From Streptomyces halstedii (lineage in GTDB: Bacteria > Actinomycetota > Actinomycetes > Streptomycetales > Streptomycetaceae), in assembly GCA_000720535.1 (NCBI GenBank), contig JOAZ01000002.1:248001-312000 (forward strand): a stretch of DNA of 64,000 nucleotides. Direction: 5' to 3'. Made by a program: the position numbers and the translations under genes. The notes below the pieces were generated by a model. It saw only the letters and a program-made list of their open reading frames with translations. It did no database searches and was not told the DNA's origin. How positions within the stretch are numbered: position 1 is the first letter of the stretch; each line of letters begins with the position of its first letter. Positions 10,087 to 19,784 of this stretch are shown here, piece by piece.

Positions 10087-11472
10087 ATGAGCACCACGGA
10101 GCGTCCCAGGATCCTCGTTGTAGGCGGTGGGTACGTAGGCCTGTACGCAGCTCGTCGCATTCTGAAGAAGATGCGGTACGGGGAAGCGACCGTCACGGTC
10201 GTCGACCCGCGCTCGTACATGACGTACCAGCCCTTCCTCCCCGAAGCTGCTGCCGGCAGCATCTCGCCCAGGCATGTCGTCGTCCCGCTGCGACGCGTCC
10301 TGCCGAAGGCCGAGGTCCTCACCGGCCGTGTCACGACCATCGACCAGGACCGCAAGGTCGCCACCGTCGCGCCGCTCGTCGGCGAGGCGTACGAGCTGCC
10401 CTTCGACTACCTGGTCATCGCGATGGGCGCGGTCTCCCGCACCTTCCCGATCCCCGGCCTCGCCGAGCAGGGCATCGGCATGAAGGGCATCGAGGAGTCC
10501 ATCGGGCTGCGCAACCACGTCCTGGAGCAGCTGGACAAGGCCGACTCCACGACCGACGAGGAGGTCCGCCGCAAGGCGCTGACCTTCGTCTTCGTGGGCG
10601 GCGGGTTCGCCGGTGCCGAGACCATCGGCGAGGTCGAGGACATGGCCCGCGACGCGGCCGCCTACTACTCCAGCGTGAAGCGCGAGGACATGCGCTTCAT
10701 CCTGGTCGACGCCGCCGACAAGATCCTCCCCGAGGTCGGCCCGAAGCTGGGCGCCTACGGCAAGGAGCACCTGGAGAGCCGCGGTGTGGAGGTCTACCTC
10801 TCCACCTCGATGGACTCCTGCGTCGACGGCCACGTGGTGCTGAAGAACGGCCTGGAGGTCGACTCCGACACCATCGTGTGGACGGCCGGCGTGAAGCCGA
10901 ACCCGGCGCTGGCCCGCTTCGGTCTGCCGCTCGGCCCCCGTGGTCACGTGGACACCTCCGAGAAGCTCCAGGTGCAGGGCACCGACTACATCTGGGCCGC
11001 GGGCGACAACGCCCAGGTCCCGGACATGGTCGGCCGCCGCGCGGGCAACCCCAACGCCTGGTGCCCGCCGAACGCCCAGCACGCGCTGCGCCAGGCCAAG
11101 GTCCTCGGTGACAACGTCATCTCCGGCATGCGGGGCTTCCCGCAGAAGGAGTACAGCCACGCCAACAAGGGTGCGGTCGCCGGTCTCGGCCTGCACAAGG
11201 GCGTCGCGATGATCGTCGTCGGCAAGATGAAGATCAAGGTCAAGGGCCGTCTCGCCTGGTACATGCACCGTGGCTACCACGGCATGGCGATGCCGACCTG
11301 GAACCGCAAGATCCGGATCTTCGCCGACTGGACGCTGGCGATGTTCCTCAAGCGCGAGGTCGTCTCGCTCGGCGCCATGGAGACGCCCCGCGAGGAGTTC
11401 TACGAGGCCGCCAAGCCGAGCCCCGCGCCGGCCGCCGCCAAGCCCGAGGGCGAGAAGGCCAAGGCCTCCTGA
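10087..11472 (+). CDS. ndh: Type II NADH dehydrogenase (NAD(P)/FAD-dependent oxidoreductase)
   Basis: A 461-residue membrane-peripheral flavoprotein that passes electrons from NADH to menaquinone without pumping protons. The FAD-binding motif is ILVVGGGYVGLYAARRIL at the N-terminus; the NADH-binding Rossmann motif is FVFVGGGFAGAET near residue 165; the second FAD contact TDYIWAAGDNAQVPD is near residue 300. The Lys/Ala-rich tail is probably flexible. ATG 10087 starts MSTTERPRIL, but the Shine-Dalgarno is weak (GGGGGG is about 15 bases away). The upstream Rex-type operator supports the role in redox balance. A strong hairpin ends the unit. Confidence 0.92.
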   Translation: MSTTERPRILVVGGGYVGLYAARRILKKMRYGEATVTVVDPRSYMTYQPFLPEAAAGSISPRHVVVPLRRVLPKAEVLTGRVTTIDQDRKVATVAPLVGEAYELPFDYLVIAMGAVSRTFPIPGLAEQGIGMKGIEESIGLRNHVLEQLDKADSTTDEEVRRKALTFVFVGGGFAGAETIGEVEDMARDAAAYYSSVKREDMRFILVDAADKILPEVGPKLGAYGKEHLESRGVEVYLSTSMDSCVDGHVVLKNGLEVDSDTIVWTAGVKPNPALARFGLPLGPRGHVDTSEKLQVQGTDYIWAAGDNAQVPDMVGRRAGNPNAWCPPNAQHALRQAKVLGDNVISGMRGFPQKEYSHANKGAVAGLGLHKGVAMIVVGKMKIKVKGRLAWYMHRGYHGMAMPTWNRKIRIFADWTLAMFLKREVVSLGAMETPREEFYEAAKPSPAPAAAKPEGEKAKAS

Positions 11473-11532
11473 CCCGGGCGTCCTGACCGGGTCCGCCCGG
11501 TCCGGCCGCCACCCGCAGGTCCCGTACTCGTC

Positions 11533-11572
11533 GAAGGGGCCGTCCGCCATCCGTGGTGCGGACGGCCCCTTC
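11533..11572 (+). terminator. Hairpin terminator of ndh
   Basis: GAAGGGGCCGTCCGC (11533-11547) pairs perfectly with 11558-11572 around a 10-base loop. Confidence 0.85.
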
Positions 11573-11767
11573 GGCGTGCTCCGGCACCGAACTAGGTGGT
11601 GAGTGCAGGTATTTTGCCGTTCCGTTGCGTGCGAGCGGGATGGCTCAGGGGCAGGATGGCGTTGACATCAGGGCAGCTCGTCGCGGCACCGAGGTGTCGC
11701 GACGATGTTTGAGCATGTTTATGCGAATTTGGGCATGTTGGGAAACACCACCACGGAGGTGTGCGCC

Positions 11768-13072
11768 ATGGCAGACGCCGCGTCGCGGCTGACCGCTCTC
11801 GCCGAGGAGTTGCTGGGAGAACCCCTGTCGGTCCGGATCCGGGCCTGGGACGGCAGCGAGTCAGGGCCCCCGGGCGCCCCCGTGCTCGTCCTGCGCCACC
11901 GCCGCGCCCTGCGCAGGCTGCTCTGGAAGCCGGGCGAACTGGGCCTGGCCCGCGCCTGGGTGGCCGGTGAGATCGACGTCGAGGGCGACCTGTACGAACT
12001 CCTGGACGCGCTGGCCTCGCTGCTCTGGGAGCGCGGTTCCGACGCCGAGGGCACCCCGCACCCGGTCCGTGACCCCAGGGTACGGGCGTTCGCCCGCGGC
12101 CTGGTCCGGATGGCCGGCCCCCTGCCGCCGCCGCCCCCGCCGCCCGAGGAGGTACGCCGCCGGTCCGGCGCCCTGCACACCAGGCGCCGGGACAAGGAAG
12201 CCATCAGCCACCACTACGACGTGGGCAACGACTTCTACGCGATGGTCCTCGGCCCCTCCATGGTCTACTCCTGCGCCTACTGGCAGGAGGGCTCCACCCT
12301 GGAGGAGGCCCAGCGCGACAAGCTCGACCTGGTCTGCCGCAAGCTCGCCCTCAAGGAGGGCGACCGCCTGCTGGACGTCGGCTGCGGCTGGGGCTCCATG
12401 GCCGTCCACGCCGCCCGTGAGTACGGCGCCCGGGTCACCGGCGTCACCCTCTCCACCGAGCAGGCCGCCTTCGCCCGCAAGCGCATCGCCGAGGAGGGCC
12501 TGACCGACCGGATCGAGATCCGGGTCCAGGACTACCGGGACGTACGCGACGGGCCGTACGACGCGATCTCGTCCATCGGGATGGCCGAGCACGTCGGCAG
12601 CGTGCGCTTCCGTGAGTACGCGGACGACCTCTACGCCCTCCTGAAGCCCGGCGGCCGGCTGCTCAACCACCAGATCGCCCGCCGCCCCGAGAAGGACGAG
12701 TCGGCCTACCGGATCGACGAGTTCATCGACGCCTACGTCTTCCCCGACGGCGAACTCGCCCCGGTGGGACGCACGGTGTCCACCCTGGAGCAGGCCGGCT
12801 TCGAGACCCGGGACGTCGAGGCGATCCGCGAGCACTACGCCCTGACGCTCCGGCAGTGGGTGGCCAACCTGGAACGGCACTGGAAGGAGGCGGTCCGGGC
12901 CACCTCACCCGGCCGCGCCCGGGTCTGGCGGCTGTACATGGCCGCCTCCGCGCTCTCCTTCGAGCACAACAAGATCGGTGTCAACCAGATCCTCGCGGTC
13001 CGCCCCGGCGAGGGCGGCCGGGCCGGTATGCCGCTGCGCTCCCGCGACTGGACGGCGTCGGCGCCCGGCTGA
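11768..13072 (+). CDS. cfa: Cyclopropane-fatty-acyl-phospholipid synthase family methyltransferase
   Basis: A 434-residue SAM-dependent enzyme of the CFA synthase/mycolic acid methyltransferase family, expected to add a methylene bridge to unsaturated acyl chains of membrane lipids. Seen: the substrate-facing HHYDVGNDFYAMVLG and MVYSCAYWQ, the SAM-binding LLDVGCGWGSMAVHAA, SIGMAEHVG, and the C-terminal helical end. The N-terminal 130 residues resemble the lipid-binding domain of CFA synthases. ATG 11768 has GGAGG eight bases upstream; an ATG 21 codons earlier lacks one. It converges on the ABC exporter genes, with a shared terminator between them. Confidence 0.9.
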   Translation: MADAASRLTALAEELLGEPLSVRIRAWDGSESGPPGAPVLVLRHRRALRRLLWKPGELGLARAWVAGEIDVEGDLYELLDALASLLWERGSDAEGTPHPVRDPRVRAFARGLVRMAGPLPPPPPPPEEVRRRSGALHTRRRDKEAISHHYDVGNDFYAMVLGPSMVYSCAYWQEGSTLEEAQRDKLDLVCRKLALKEGDRLLDVGCGWGSMAVHAAREYGARVTGVTLSTEQAAFARKRIAEEGLTDRIEIRVQDYRDVRDGPYDAISSIGMAEHVGSVRFREYADDLYALLKPGGRLLNHQIARRPEKDESAYRIDEFIDAYVFPDGELAPVGRTVSTLEQAGFETRDVEAIREHYALTLRQWVANLERHWKEAVRATSPGRARVWRLYMAASALSFEHNKIGVNQILAVRPGEGGRAGMPLRSRDWTASAPG

Positions 13073-13087
13073 CCCCGGGAACGCGCG

Positions 13088-13115
13088 AGGGCCGGTACCC
13101 GCGGGTACCGGCCCT
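13088..13115. terminator. Bidirectional hairpin between cfa and the ABC permease
   Basis: AGGGCCGGTACCC (13088-13100) pairs perfectly with 13103-13115. The loop is two bases. It lies between convergent genes. Confidence 0.88.
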
Positions 13116-13147
13116 GACGCGTCGTCGTCGTGCCTATTCGGTGGTGC

Positions 13148-15676
13148 CTACTCGGTCTTGATGGCCGTCAGCATGTTCAGCTTCGCGCCGCTGCGGGCCG
13201 GCCACAGCGAGGCCAGCACCCCCACCAGGCCCGCGAGCACCAGGAAGACGGCGAGCCGGTCCCACGGGACGACCAGGGCGTACCCCTGCACGTCGTCGGA
13301 GAGGGACTCCCCGATCGCCCAGCCCAGGAACGTACCGAGGGCGACACCGACCACCGCTCCGAAGAGCGAGATGACCACGGCCTCCAGCCGGATCATGCGC
13401 TTGACCCTGCGCCGGTCCAGGCCGATCGCCCGCAGCATCCCGATCTCCTGCTGACGCTCGAACACCGACATCGCCAGGGTGTTCACGACGCCGAGGACCG
13501 CGATGAGCAGGGCCATCGCCAGCAGGGCGTACATGATGTTCAGCGCCGTGTTCACGAAGCCGCCGAACATGTCCCGGATGCCCTGGCGGTCCACGATGCT
13601 CATCGCCGGGTTGTCGCCGAGCGCGTCGACCAGGGCCTGCTCGTTGGCGTCCGTCTGGCCGCCGTCCATGGTCAGCCAGACGTCCTGGATGCCGGGGACG
13701 CTCTCGTGCGGATCGGAGACGGCCCTGGAGATCAGGACCGGGGACAGCAGCTCGTTGCCGCCGAAGACCGCGCCGACCTTCAGGGTCTCCGTCTTCTCGT
13801 CCTCGAACTCGACCTTGACGCTGTCCCCGGCCTTCCAACCGTGGGCCTTCGCGGTCTCCTGGTCGACGGCGATCGCACCGTCGCCCAGGGTGTCCAGCGA
13901 GCCGGACACCGCCTTCAGCGTGAAGACCTTCTGGATGTCGCCCGCGGTGACCGCGGAGGTCGAGACGCCCTCGCCGTCCACCGTCAGCCAGGTGGACTGC
14001 TGCGGGGAGACGGCCGTGACGCCGTCCGCCTTCGCCAGGGCCGTCAGCGCCGACTCGTCGAGCAGGCGCCCGCTGGCCATCGAGACCATGTAGTCGGCCT
14101 TGATGTTGTCCGTCGTCATCTTGTCGATGGCCTGGCCCAGCGAGATGCCCAGCACCGAGATGCCCGTGACCAGGGTGAGCCCGATCGCCAGGGCGGAGGC
14201 GGTGGCCCCGGTGCGCCGCGGGTTGCGGACCGCGTTCTGCGCGGCCAGCTTGCCGGAGACGCCGAACAGCCTGAGCAGCAGCGGGCGTACCAGGGAGATC
14301 ACCGGCCGCGAGAGCAGCGGGATCAGCACGATGACACCGATCAGCGCCAGGAACGCGCCGGCCCCGATGAGCCACCTGCCGTTCTCCGTGCCCTGGAGGG
14401 CACCTCCCACGATCGCCGCGGCGCCGAACAGGGTGAGCGCCCCGCCGATCGAGTTCCGTACGACCAGCGACTTGGTGGTGGCCACCGCGTGGACGCTGCT
14501 CATCGCCGCCACCGGCGCGATCTTCGCGGCACGGCGGGCCGGCAGCCACGCGGCGAGCACGGTGATCAGCACGCCGACGGTGAACGCGGAGACGACGGCG
14601 GTGGGGGAGACGACCAGCGGGCCGGCCGGGATCTTCCCGCCGAACGCGCCCATCGCGGAGCGCAGTCCGACGGCGAGGCCCACGCCGAGGACGAAGCCGA
14701 CCACCGAGGCGATCAGGCCGACCACACCGGCTTCCATCAGGACGGCCCACTTGACCTGCCGGCGGGAGGCGCCGACGGCCCGCATGAGGGCGAGTTCCCG
14801 GGTGCGCTGGGCGACCAGCATGGTGAAGGTGTTGGCGATCAGGAAGACGCCGACGAAGAGCGCGATACCGGCGAAGACCAGCAGGATGGTGTTGAGGCCC
14901 TTGAGCCCGGCCTCGGTGTGCTTGGCCTCCTCGTCCGCGAGCGCCGCGCCCGTCTGGGCCTCGGCGTTCTCGGGCAGCAGGGGCTTCACGGCGTCCAGCA
15001 GCTGCCGGTCGGAGGCGCCGGCCTCGGCGGTGACGGTGACGTCCCTGAACTGGCCGGGGTTCAGGAAGAGCTGCTGGGCGGTCCCGGTGTCGAAGAGGAC
15101 CAGGCTGCCGCCCGCGTTGACCGCGCCGTCCTCGGTGGTGAAGACGCCGGAGAGGGTGTACTCCTTCACCGGCCCGGTGGTGGCGACCCGCACCGGGTCC
15201 CCGACGCGGTACTTGCCCCGGTTCGCGGTCTCCTGGTCGAGGGCGACCTGTCCGTCCTCGGCCGGGCCGCCGCCCTCGGTGAAGACGTACTGCCGGTCCT
15301 TGCCGTCGGTGCCGGGGGCGAAGTTGGACCCGGTGTTGGACCAGCCGTTGCCGATGAGCTTGCCGTCGGGGTCGGCGACCCCGGCGAATCCGGAGACCCG
15401 GCCGGTGGCGTCCGCCACGCCGTCGAGCTCCCGGATCTTCCGCAGGGTGGCCTCGTTGATGGCGGAGGTCTCCTCGTCGCCCCGCTCGGCCCAGGTCGTG
15501 ACGGCTACGGCGACCTGGTCGTAGCTCTTCTTGGACTGGTTGCGGAAGGCGTTGCCGAGGGTGTCGGTGAAGACCAGGGTGCCGGAGACGAAGGCGACGC
15601 CGAGCATCACGGCGAGCACGGTCATCAGGAGCCTGGCCTTGTGCGCGAGGACGTTGCGCACAGCGGTACGGAGCAT
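13148..15676 (-). CDS. ABC transporter permease, FtsX/MacB type
   Basis: An 842-residue membrane protein with two tandem FtsX-type units. Each has an N-terminal membrane helix and a large extracellular domain, followed by three helices. The first is near LMTVLAVMLGVAFVSGTLVF and GIALFVGVFLIANTFTMLVAQR, and the second is near GLTLVTGISVLGISLG and ALLIAVLGVVNTLAMSVFER. The motifs RELALMRAVGASRRQV and QEIGMLRAIGLDRRRV are the coupling segments that contact the ATPase. Such permeases export peptides or lipoproteins, or act in mechanotransmission; the substrate is unknown. ATG 15676 lies 57 bases after the ATPase stop and the two form an operon. Confidence 0.9.
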   Translation of the reverse strand: MLRTAVRNVLAHKARLLMTVLAVMLGVAFVSGTLVFTDTLGNAFRNQSKKSYDQVAVAVTTWAERGDEETSAINEATLRKIRELDGVADATGRVSGFAGVADPDGKLIGNGWSNTGSNFAPGTDGKDRQYVFTEGGGPAEDGQVALDQETANRGKYRVGDPVRVATTGPVKEYTLSGVFTTEDGAVNAGGSLVLFDTGTAQQLFLNPGQFRDVTVTAEAGASDRQLLDAVKPLLPENAEAQTGAALADEEAKHTEAGLKGLNTILLVFAGIALFVGVFLIANTFTMLVAQRTRELALMRAVGASRRQVKWAVLMEAGVVGLIASVVGFVLGVGLAVGLRSAMGAFGGKIPAGPLVVSPTAVVSAFTVGVLITVLAAWLPARRAAKIAPVAAMSSVHAVATTKSLVVRNSIGGALTLFGAAAIVGGALQGTENGRWLIGAGAFLALIGVIVLIPLLSRPVISLVRPLLLRLFGVSGKLAAQNAVRNPRRTGATASALAIGLTLVTGISVLGISLGQAIDKMTTDNIKADYMVSMASGRLLDESALTALAKADGVTAVSPQQSTWLTVDGEGVSTSAVTAGDIQKVFTLKAVSGSLDTLGDGAIAVDQETAKAHGWKAGDSVKVEFEDEKTETLKVGAVFGGNELLSPVLISRAVSDPHESVPGIQDVWLTMDGGQTDANEQALVDALGDNPAMSIVDRQGIRDMFGGFVNTALNIMYALLAMALLIAVLGVVNTLAMSVFERQQEIGMLRAIGLDRRRVKRMIRLEAVVISLFGAVVGVALGTFLGWAIGESLSDDVQGYALVVPWDRLAVFLVLAGLVGVLASLWPARSGAKLNMLTAIKTE

Positions 15677-15733
15677 GTCGTCAATTCCTGGGGGGTGTTC
15701 GGGGGACGGAGGGCGGGAGCACCGGCCGACCGG

Positions 15734-16501
15734 TCAGCTGGTGCGGCCCTTGGCGTCGAACGCCTTCATCCGGTCGAAGACCCCGTCGGCGGTGGGGTCG
15801 ATCATCTGGTCGACGATCGCGCCGTCCGCCAGGAAGATCACGCGGTCCGCGTAGGAGGCGGCGACCGCGTCGTGGGTCACCATCACCACGGTCTGGCCCA
15901 GCTCGCGCACCGAGTTGCGCAGGAAGCCGAGCACTTCGGCGCCGGAGCGGGAGTCGAGGTTGCCGGTCGGCTCGTCACCGAAGATGATCTCCGGCTGGGC
16001 GGCCAGGGCGCGGGCCACGGCGACGCGCTGCTGCTGGCCTCCGGAGAGCTCGGTGGGGCGGTGCTTCAGCCGCTCGGAGAGGCCCACCATGTCGATCACC
16101 TTCTGGAGCCAGGCGGCGTCCGGCTTACGGCCGGCGATGTCCATGGGCAGGGTGATGTTCTCCAGCGCCGTCAGGGTGGGCAGCAGGTTGAAGGCCTGGA
16201 AGATGAAGCCGATCTTGTCCCGGCGCAGCTGGGTGAGCTGCTTGTCCTTCAGCGTCCCGAGCTCGGTGTCGCCGATGCGGACCGAGCCGCTGCTGAAGCT
16301 GTCGAGCCCGGCCACGCAGTGCATCAGCGTGGACTTGCCGGAGCCGGAGGGGCCCATGATCGCGGTGAACTCGCCCCGCGGGAAGTCCACGGTCACCCGG
16401 TCCAGGGCGACCACCTGGGTCTCACCCTGGCCGTAGACCTTCGACAGCTCCGTGGCTCGGGCGGCGGCCGCGGTGGTGCGGCGGACGGTGGTGGTGGTCA
16501 C
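15734..16501 (-). CDS. ABC transporter ATP-binding protein (MacB/LolD type)
   Basis: A 255-residue ATPase that powers the adjacent permease. Walker A is GPSGSGKST (about residue 52), the Q-loop is in FIFQAFNLLP, the signature is LSGGQQQRVAVARAL, Walker B is IIFGDEPTG, and the H-loop is in MVTHDAVAAS. This is the LolD/MacB subfamily, consistent with a FtsX-type partner. It is the first gene of a two-gene operon on the minus strand. Confidence 0.95.
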   Translation of the reverse strand: MTTTTVRRTTAAAARATELSKVYGQGETQVVALDRVTVDFPRGEFTAIMGPSGSGKSTLMHCVAGLDSFSSGSVRIGDTELGTLKDKQLTQLRRDKIGFIFQAFNLLPTLTALENITLPMDIAGRKPDAAWLQKVIDMVGLSERLKHRPTELSGGQQQRVAVARALAAQPEIIFGDEPTGNLDSRSGAEVLGFLRNSVRELGQTVVMVTHDAVAASYADRVIFLADGAIVDQMIDPTADGVFDRMKAFDAKGRTS

Positions 16502-16706
16502 GGGTTACTCCTGGGTCGGAAGGCTTCGGGCGGTGCGGGCCCGATCGGGAACTCCTCCATCCTCCCGGCCGTTTTCCCTCCGGTCGTCAGCCCCCGTACC
16601 CGTTCCCGGGGCCCTCTTGAGTCGCACGGTCACGGCCGCGGCGTACGTCTCGGGTAGGAGAGCGACCCTGAGGACCGTCCCTCCCCCGGCGGGGTCCGCG
16701 CGGCCC

Positions 16707-17726
16707 TCAGCGGGGCGGCGCGGTGGATCCGCGCGGCACCAGCCGGGCGGTGGCGTCCTGGAAACCGGGTGCCGACCCGTCGTCCACCATCGCCAGCAGG
16801 GTGCGGGCGGCGTGCGTCCCGTACGCCGGGATGTCCCGGCTCAGCGCCGTCAGCGCGGGCCTGACGACGCGGGACAGCTGGGAGTCGTCCCAGGCGACGA
16901 GCGAGAGGTCGGCGGGCACGTCCAGGCCCATCTCCTGGGCGACGGAGAGCCCGGCGACGGCCATGATGTCGTTGTCGTAGATGACGGCGGTCGGCCGGGC
17001 GGTCGCGCTGACGAGCCGGCGGGTGGCGTGCGCGCCCTCCTCGCCCGAGTAGTCGGTGTGGATCACCACCGGTTCGTCCAGGCCGAGTTCGGCGCTGATC
17101 TCCCGCTGGGCCCGGTCGCGCAGCTGGGTGTGGATCAGCTCGGGCAGGCCCGCGACCCGGGCGACGGACCGGTGGCCGAGCGCCGCCAGATACGTCAGGG
17201 TGTCCCGCAGCGCCGCGGAGTCGTCGGACCACACGGGGGTGAGGGAGCCGGCGGCCGAGGGGTGGCCGATCACCACGGCCGGCAGGCCCAGTCCGGCGAC
17301 GCCCTCGATGCGCGGGTCGGGGGAGCGCACGTCGGCGAGGAAGACCCCGTCGACCCGTCCCTCGCCCCACCACCGGTCGTACACCTCCACCTCCTGGACG
17401 GGGTCGGTGACGACCTGGAGGAGGAGCGCGCAGCCACGGGTGGCCAGCTCGGTCTCGATGCCGCTGATCAGCTCCATGAAGAAGGGTTCGGCGCCGAGCA
17501 TCCGGGCCGGCCGGCACAGGGCCAGACCCACGGTGTCCGCGCGGGCGCGGGTCAGGGCGCGGGCGGCGCTGTTGGGCCGCCAGCCGATCTCCCGCGCGAT
17601 GGCCTTGATGGAGGCGCGGGTCGCGGGGGAGACGCCGGGCCGGTCGTTGAGCGCGTACGACACCGCGACCTTGGAGACCCCGGCGCGGCGCGCGATGTCG
17701 GCGATCGTGGGGCGGTGTTTGGACAT
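16707..17726 (-). CDS. LacI-family transcriptional regulator
   Basis: A 339-residue repressor. The N-terminal helix-turn-helix reads TIADIARRAGVSKVAVSYALN and is followed by the hinge helix NSAARALTRARADTVGLAL. A periplasmic-binding-protein-like sugar-sensing domain fills the rest (VIYDNDIMAVAGLSVA, LVAWDDSQLSRVV). It is divergent from the transporter and GH2 operon, and a CebR-like palindrome (17848-17860) lies in the spacer, so it most likely represses that operon until a sugar effector binds. The effector is probably a mannoside-derived oligosaccharide; this is inferred from the GH2 gene. Confidence 0.92.
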   Translation of the reverse strand: MSKHRPTIADIARRAGVSKVAVSYALNDRPGVSPATRASIKAIAREIGWRPNSAARALTRARADTVGLALCRPARMLGAEPFFMELISGIETELATRGCALLLQVVTDPVQEVEVYDRWWGEGRVDGVFLADVRSPDPRIEGVAGLGLPAVVIGHPSAAGSLTPVWSDDSAALRDTLTYLAALGHRSVARVAGLPELIHTQLRDRAQREISAELGLDEPVVIHTDYSGEEGAHATRRLVSATARPTAVIYDNDIMAVAGLSVAQEMGLDVPADLSLVAWDDSQLSRVVRPALTALSRDIPAYGTHAARTLLAMVDDGSAPGFQDATARLVPRGSTAPPR

Positions 17727-17847
17727 GCGACCTCGCTTAACCGGTTCCTCTACTTCGGTGATCCTAACGCCAGACCTGCGCTTTCCCGCCCCTTTCGCTG
17801 TCGCCCCGGTGGTCCAGACCCTTACGGCAGGCCCGGGAGGAGTTGGA

Positions 17848-17860
17848 TGGGAGCGCTCCC
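17848..17860 (+). promoter_or_regulatory. LacI-type operator
   Basis: TGGGAGCGCTCCC is a perfect dyad around GGGAGCGCTCCC, the pattern of the CebR box (TGGGAGCGCTCCCA). It ends 6 bases before the -35 element of the operon promoter, where a bound repressor would block polymerase. Confidence 0.82.
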
Positions 17861-17866
17861 GTTCTC

Positions 17867-17895
17867 TTGACAGCGTCTCTGGGCGCCCATACCTT
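17867..17895 (+). promoter_or_regulatory. Promoter of the ABC importer/beta-mannosidase operon
   Basis: TTGACA (17867-17872), a 17-base spacer and TACCTT (17890-17895) form a good vegetative promoter 63 bases before the first start codon. Confidence 0.72.
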
Positions 17896-17957
17896 CACGG
17901 CACTTACCCGGTTCAGTAACTCCGCTCGGCAGGGACGGCGGGGGAAAAGGAGGGGCT

Positions 17958-19691
17958 ATGGGTACGCGTACCCGGGTGCGGATCACCGCGGCGCTCGCCG
18001 TGTTCGCGTTCGCCGCGACCGCGTGCACGGGGGGTGGTTCGGCGTCGGGCGGTTCCACCGGGGCCGGCGGCAAGGGCGGTTCGCTCCCGCGCGACGAGAC
18101 GCTCTACACGACCGGCACCCAGTGGGGGCCGCCCGCCAACTACAACCCGCTGCGCAACTGGGACCACGCGACGGGCACCAAGGGCCTGGTGTACGAGACG
18201 CTGTTCCACTTCGACCCGAACGAGGGCAAGCTGACGCCCTGGCTCGCCGAGTCGGGCGACTGGACCGGGGACACGACCTACGACGTGAAGCTGCGCGCGG
18301 GCATCACCTGGGCCGACGGCGAGCCGCTGACCGCGAAGGACGTGGCGTACTCCTACGGGCTCGGCAAGATCGAGGCCTCCTCCTTCCACTCGCTGTGGAG
18401 CTGGCTGGCGGACGCGAAGGCCGTGGACGACACGACCGTCCGCTTCACCTTCAAGGAGGCGCGCTACCAGGAGTGGGACTACACCCTCTTCGGCCAGCCC
18501 GTCGTGCCGGAGCACATCTGGGGCACGCGCACCGAGGAGGACATCCTCAACGGCGTCAACGACAAGCCGGTGGGCACCGGGGCGTACACGCTCAAGAGCA
18601 AGTCCCAGGACCGGGTCGTCTGGGAGCGGCGCGACGACTGGTGGGGCACGAAGGCGCTGAGCATGACGCCCGCCCCGCGCTACATCGTGGACGTCTCCAA
18701 CCCGAGCAACGAGGTGGTCATCGGCCAGCTCGGCCAGGGGCAGCTGGACCTCAGCAACAACTTCCTGCCGGGCGCCTCCTCGCTGGTCAAGAGCAAGAAG
18801 GTCGTGTCGTACTACGACGAGGCCCCGTACATGCTCTCCGCCAACACCGCCTGGCTGGTGCCCAACACCACCAAGAAGCCGATGGACGACGCCGCCTTCC
18901 GCAGGGCGCTGGCGGCCTCCGTGGACACCGCGAAGATCGTCAAGGGCGTGTACGGCGAGCTGGTCAAGCCCGCCTCCCCGACCGGACTGCTGCCGCAGTG
19001 GGAGCAGTTCGACGACAAGGCCCTGATCGCCGAGAAGGGCTTCACCCACGATGTCGCCGCCGCGAAGAAGGAACTGGCCGAGGCGGGCTACCGCGACAAG
19101 GACGGCGACGGCTTCGTCGAGAACAAGGACGGCAAGCCCCTCAGCCTGAAGCTGGCCGTGCCCTCCGGCTGGACCGACTGGATGGAGGCCGCCAAGGTCG
19201 TCGCCGCGGGCGCCAAGGACGTCGGCATCAAGATCACCACGGAGTTCCCCGACCAGAACGCCCTCAACGAGCAGCGCGCCAAGGGCGACTTCGACCTGGT
19301 CGTCAACAACGAGCGCCAGCTGTCCAACACCCCGTGGACGTACTACGAGTACATCTTCCAGCTGCCCGTCCAGAAGCAGCAGAACACGGTGAACTTCGGG
19401 CGGTACGAGAACGAGGAGGCATGGAAGCTGGTGCAGAAGCTCGGTGGCGTCAGGACCGACGACACCGCGGGCATGAAGAGCGTGATCTCCCGGATCCAGG
19501 ACATCCAGCTCACCGAGATGCCCATCATCCCCCTCTGGTACAACGGCCTGTGGGCCCAGTCCACCACCGGGAGCTGGACGAACTGGCCCTCGGACGCCGC
19601 CGGAGCCCCCAAGAGCGCACCGGCCCTGTGGCGCAACTGGCTGGAGATGGGCGGCTTCGAGACGCTCACCCAGATCAAGCCCGCCAAGTGA
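17958..19691 (+). CDS. Family-5 solute-binding lipoprotein of an ABC importer
   Basis: A 577-residue extracellular binding protein. The signal peptide (RITAALAVFAFAATAC) ends in a lipobox, so the mature Cys is lipid-anchored. The rest follows the SBP_bac_5 (DppA/OppA) pattern: NYNPLRNWDH, LYDVKLRAGITWADGEPLTAKDV, and the C-terminal EMPIIPLWYNGLWAQ. Family-5 proteins usually bind peptides, but close relatives bind cello- and manno-oligosaccharides. The downstream beta-mannosidase and the LacI operator argue for a sugar here. ATG 17958 has GGAGG upstream. Confidence 0.9.
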   Translation: MGTRTRVRITAALAVFAFAATACTGGGSASGGSTGAGGKGGSLPRDETLYTTGTQWGPPANYNPLRNWDHATGTKGLVYETLFHFDPNEGKLTPWLAESGDWTGDTTYDVKLRAGITWADGEPLTAKDVAYSYGLGKIEASSFHSLWSWLADAKAVDDTTVRFTFKEARYQEWDYTLFGQPVVPEHIWGTRTEEDILNGVNDKPVGTGAYTLKSKSQDRVVWERRDDWWGTKALSMTPAPRYIVDVSNPSNEVVIGQLGQGQLDLSNNFLPGASSLVKSKKVVSYYDEAPYMLSANTAWLVPNTTKKPMDDAAFRRALAASVDTAKIVKGVYGELVKPASPTGLLPQWEQFDDKALIAEKGFTHDVAAAKKELAEAGYRDKDGDGFVENKDGKPLSLKLAVPSGWTDWMEAAKVVAAGAKDVGIKITTEFPDQNALNEQRAKGDFDLVVNNERQLSNTPWTYYEYIFQLPVQKQQNTVNFGRYENEEAWKLVQKLGGVRTDDTAGMKSVISRIQDIQLTEMPIIPLWYNGLWAQSTTGSWTNWPSDAAGAPKSAPALWRNWLEMGGFETLTQIKPAK

Positions 19692-19784
19692 CCCGGCCGT
19701 CGCCGACTCCATGACCGCCCCGCCGCGCACGCGTCGACCTGACCGGTGCGCGCACGGCGGGGCCCTCCACTCCCGGGGGCACCC

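Noticed and set aside
13130..16657. A 1175-residue plus-strand frame opposite the ABC exporter
   Set aside because: It is the shadow of the two minus-strand genes: no family motif, and the composition (Asp/Gly/His/Arg-rich) is typical of antisense frames in high-GC DNA.
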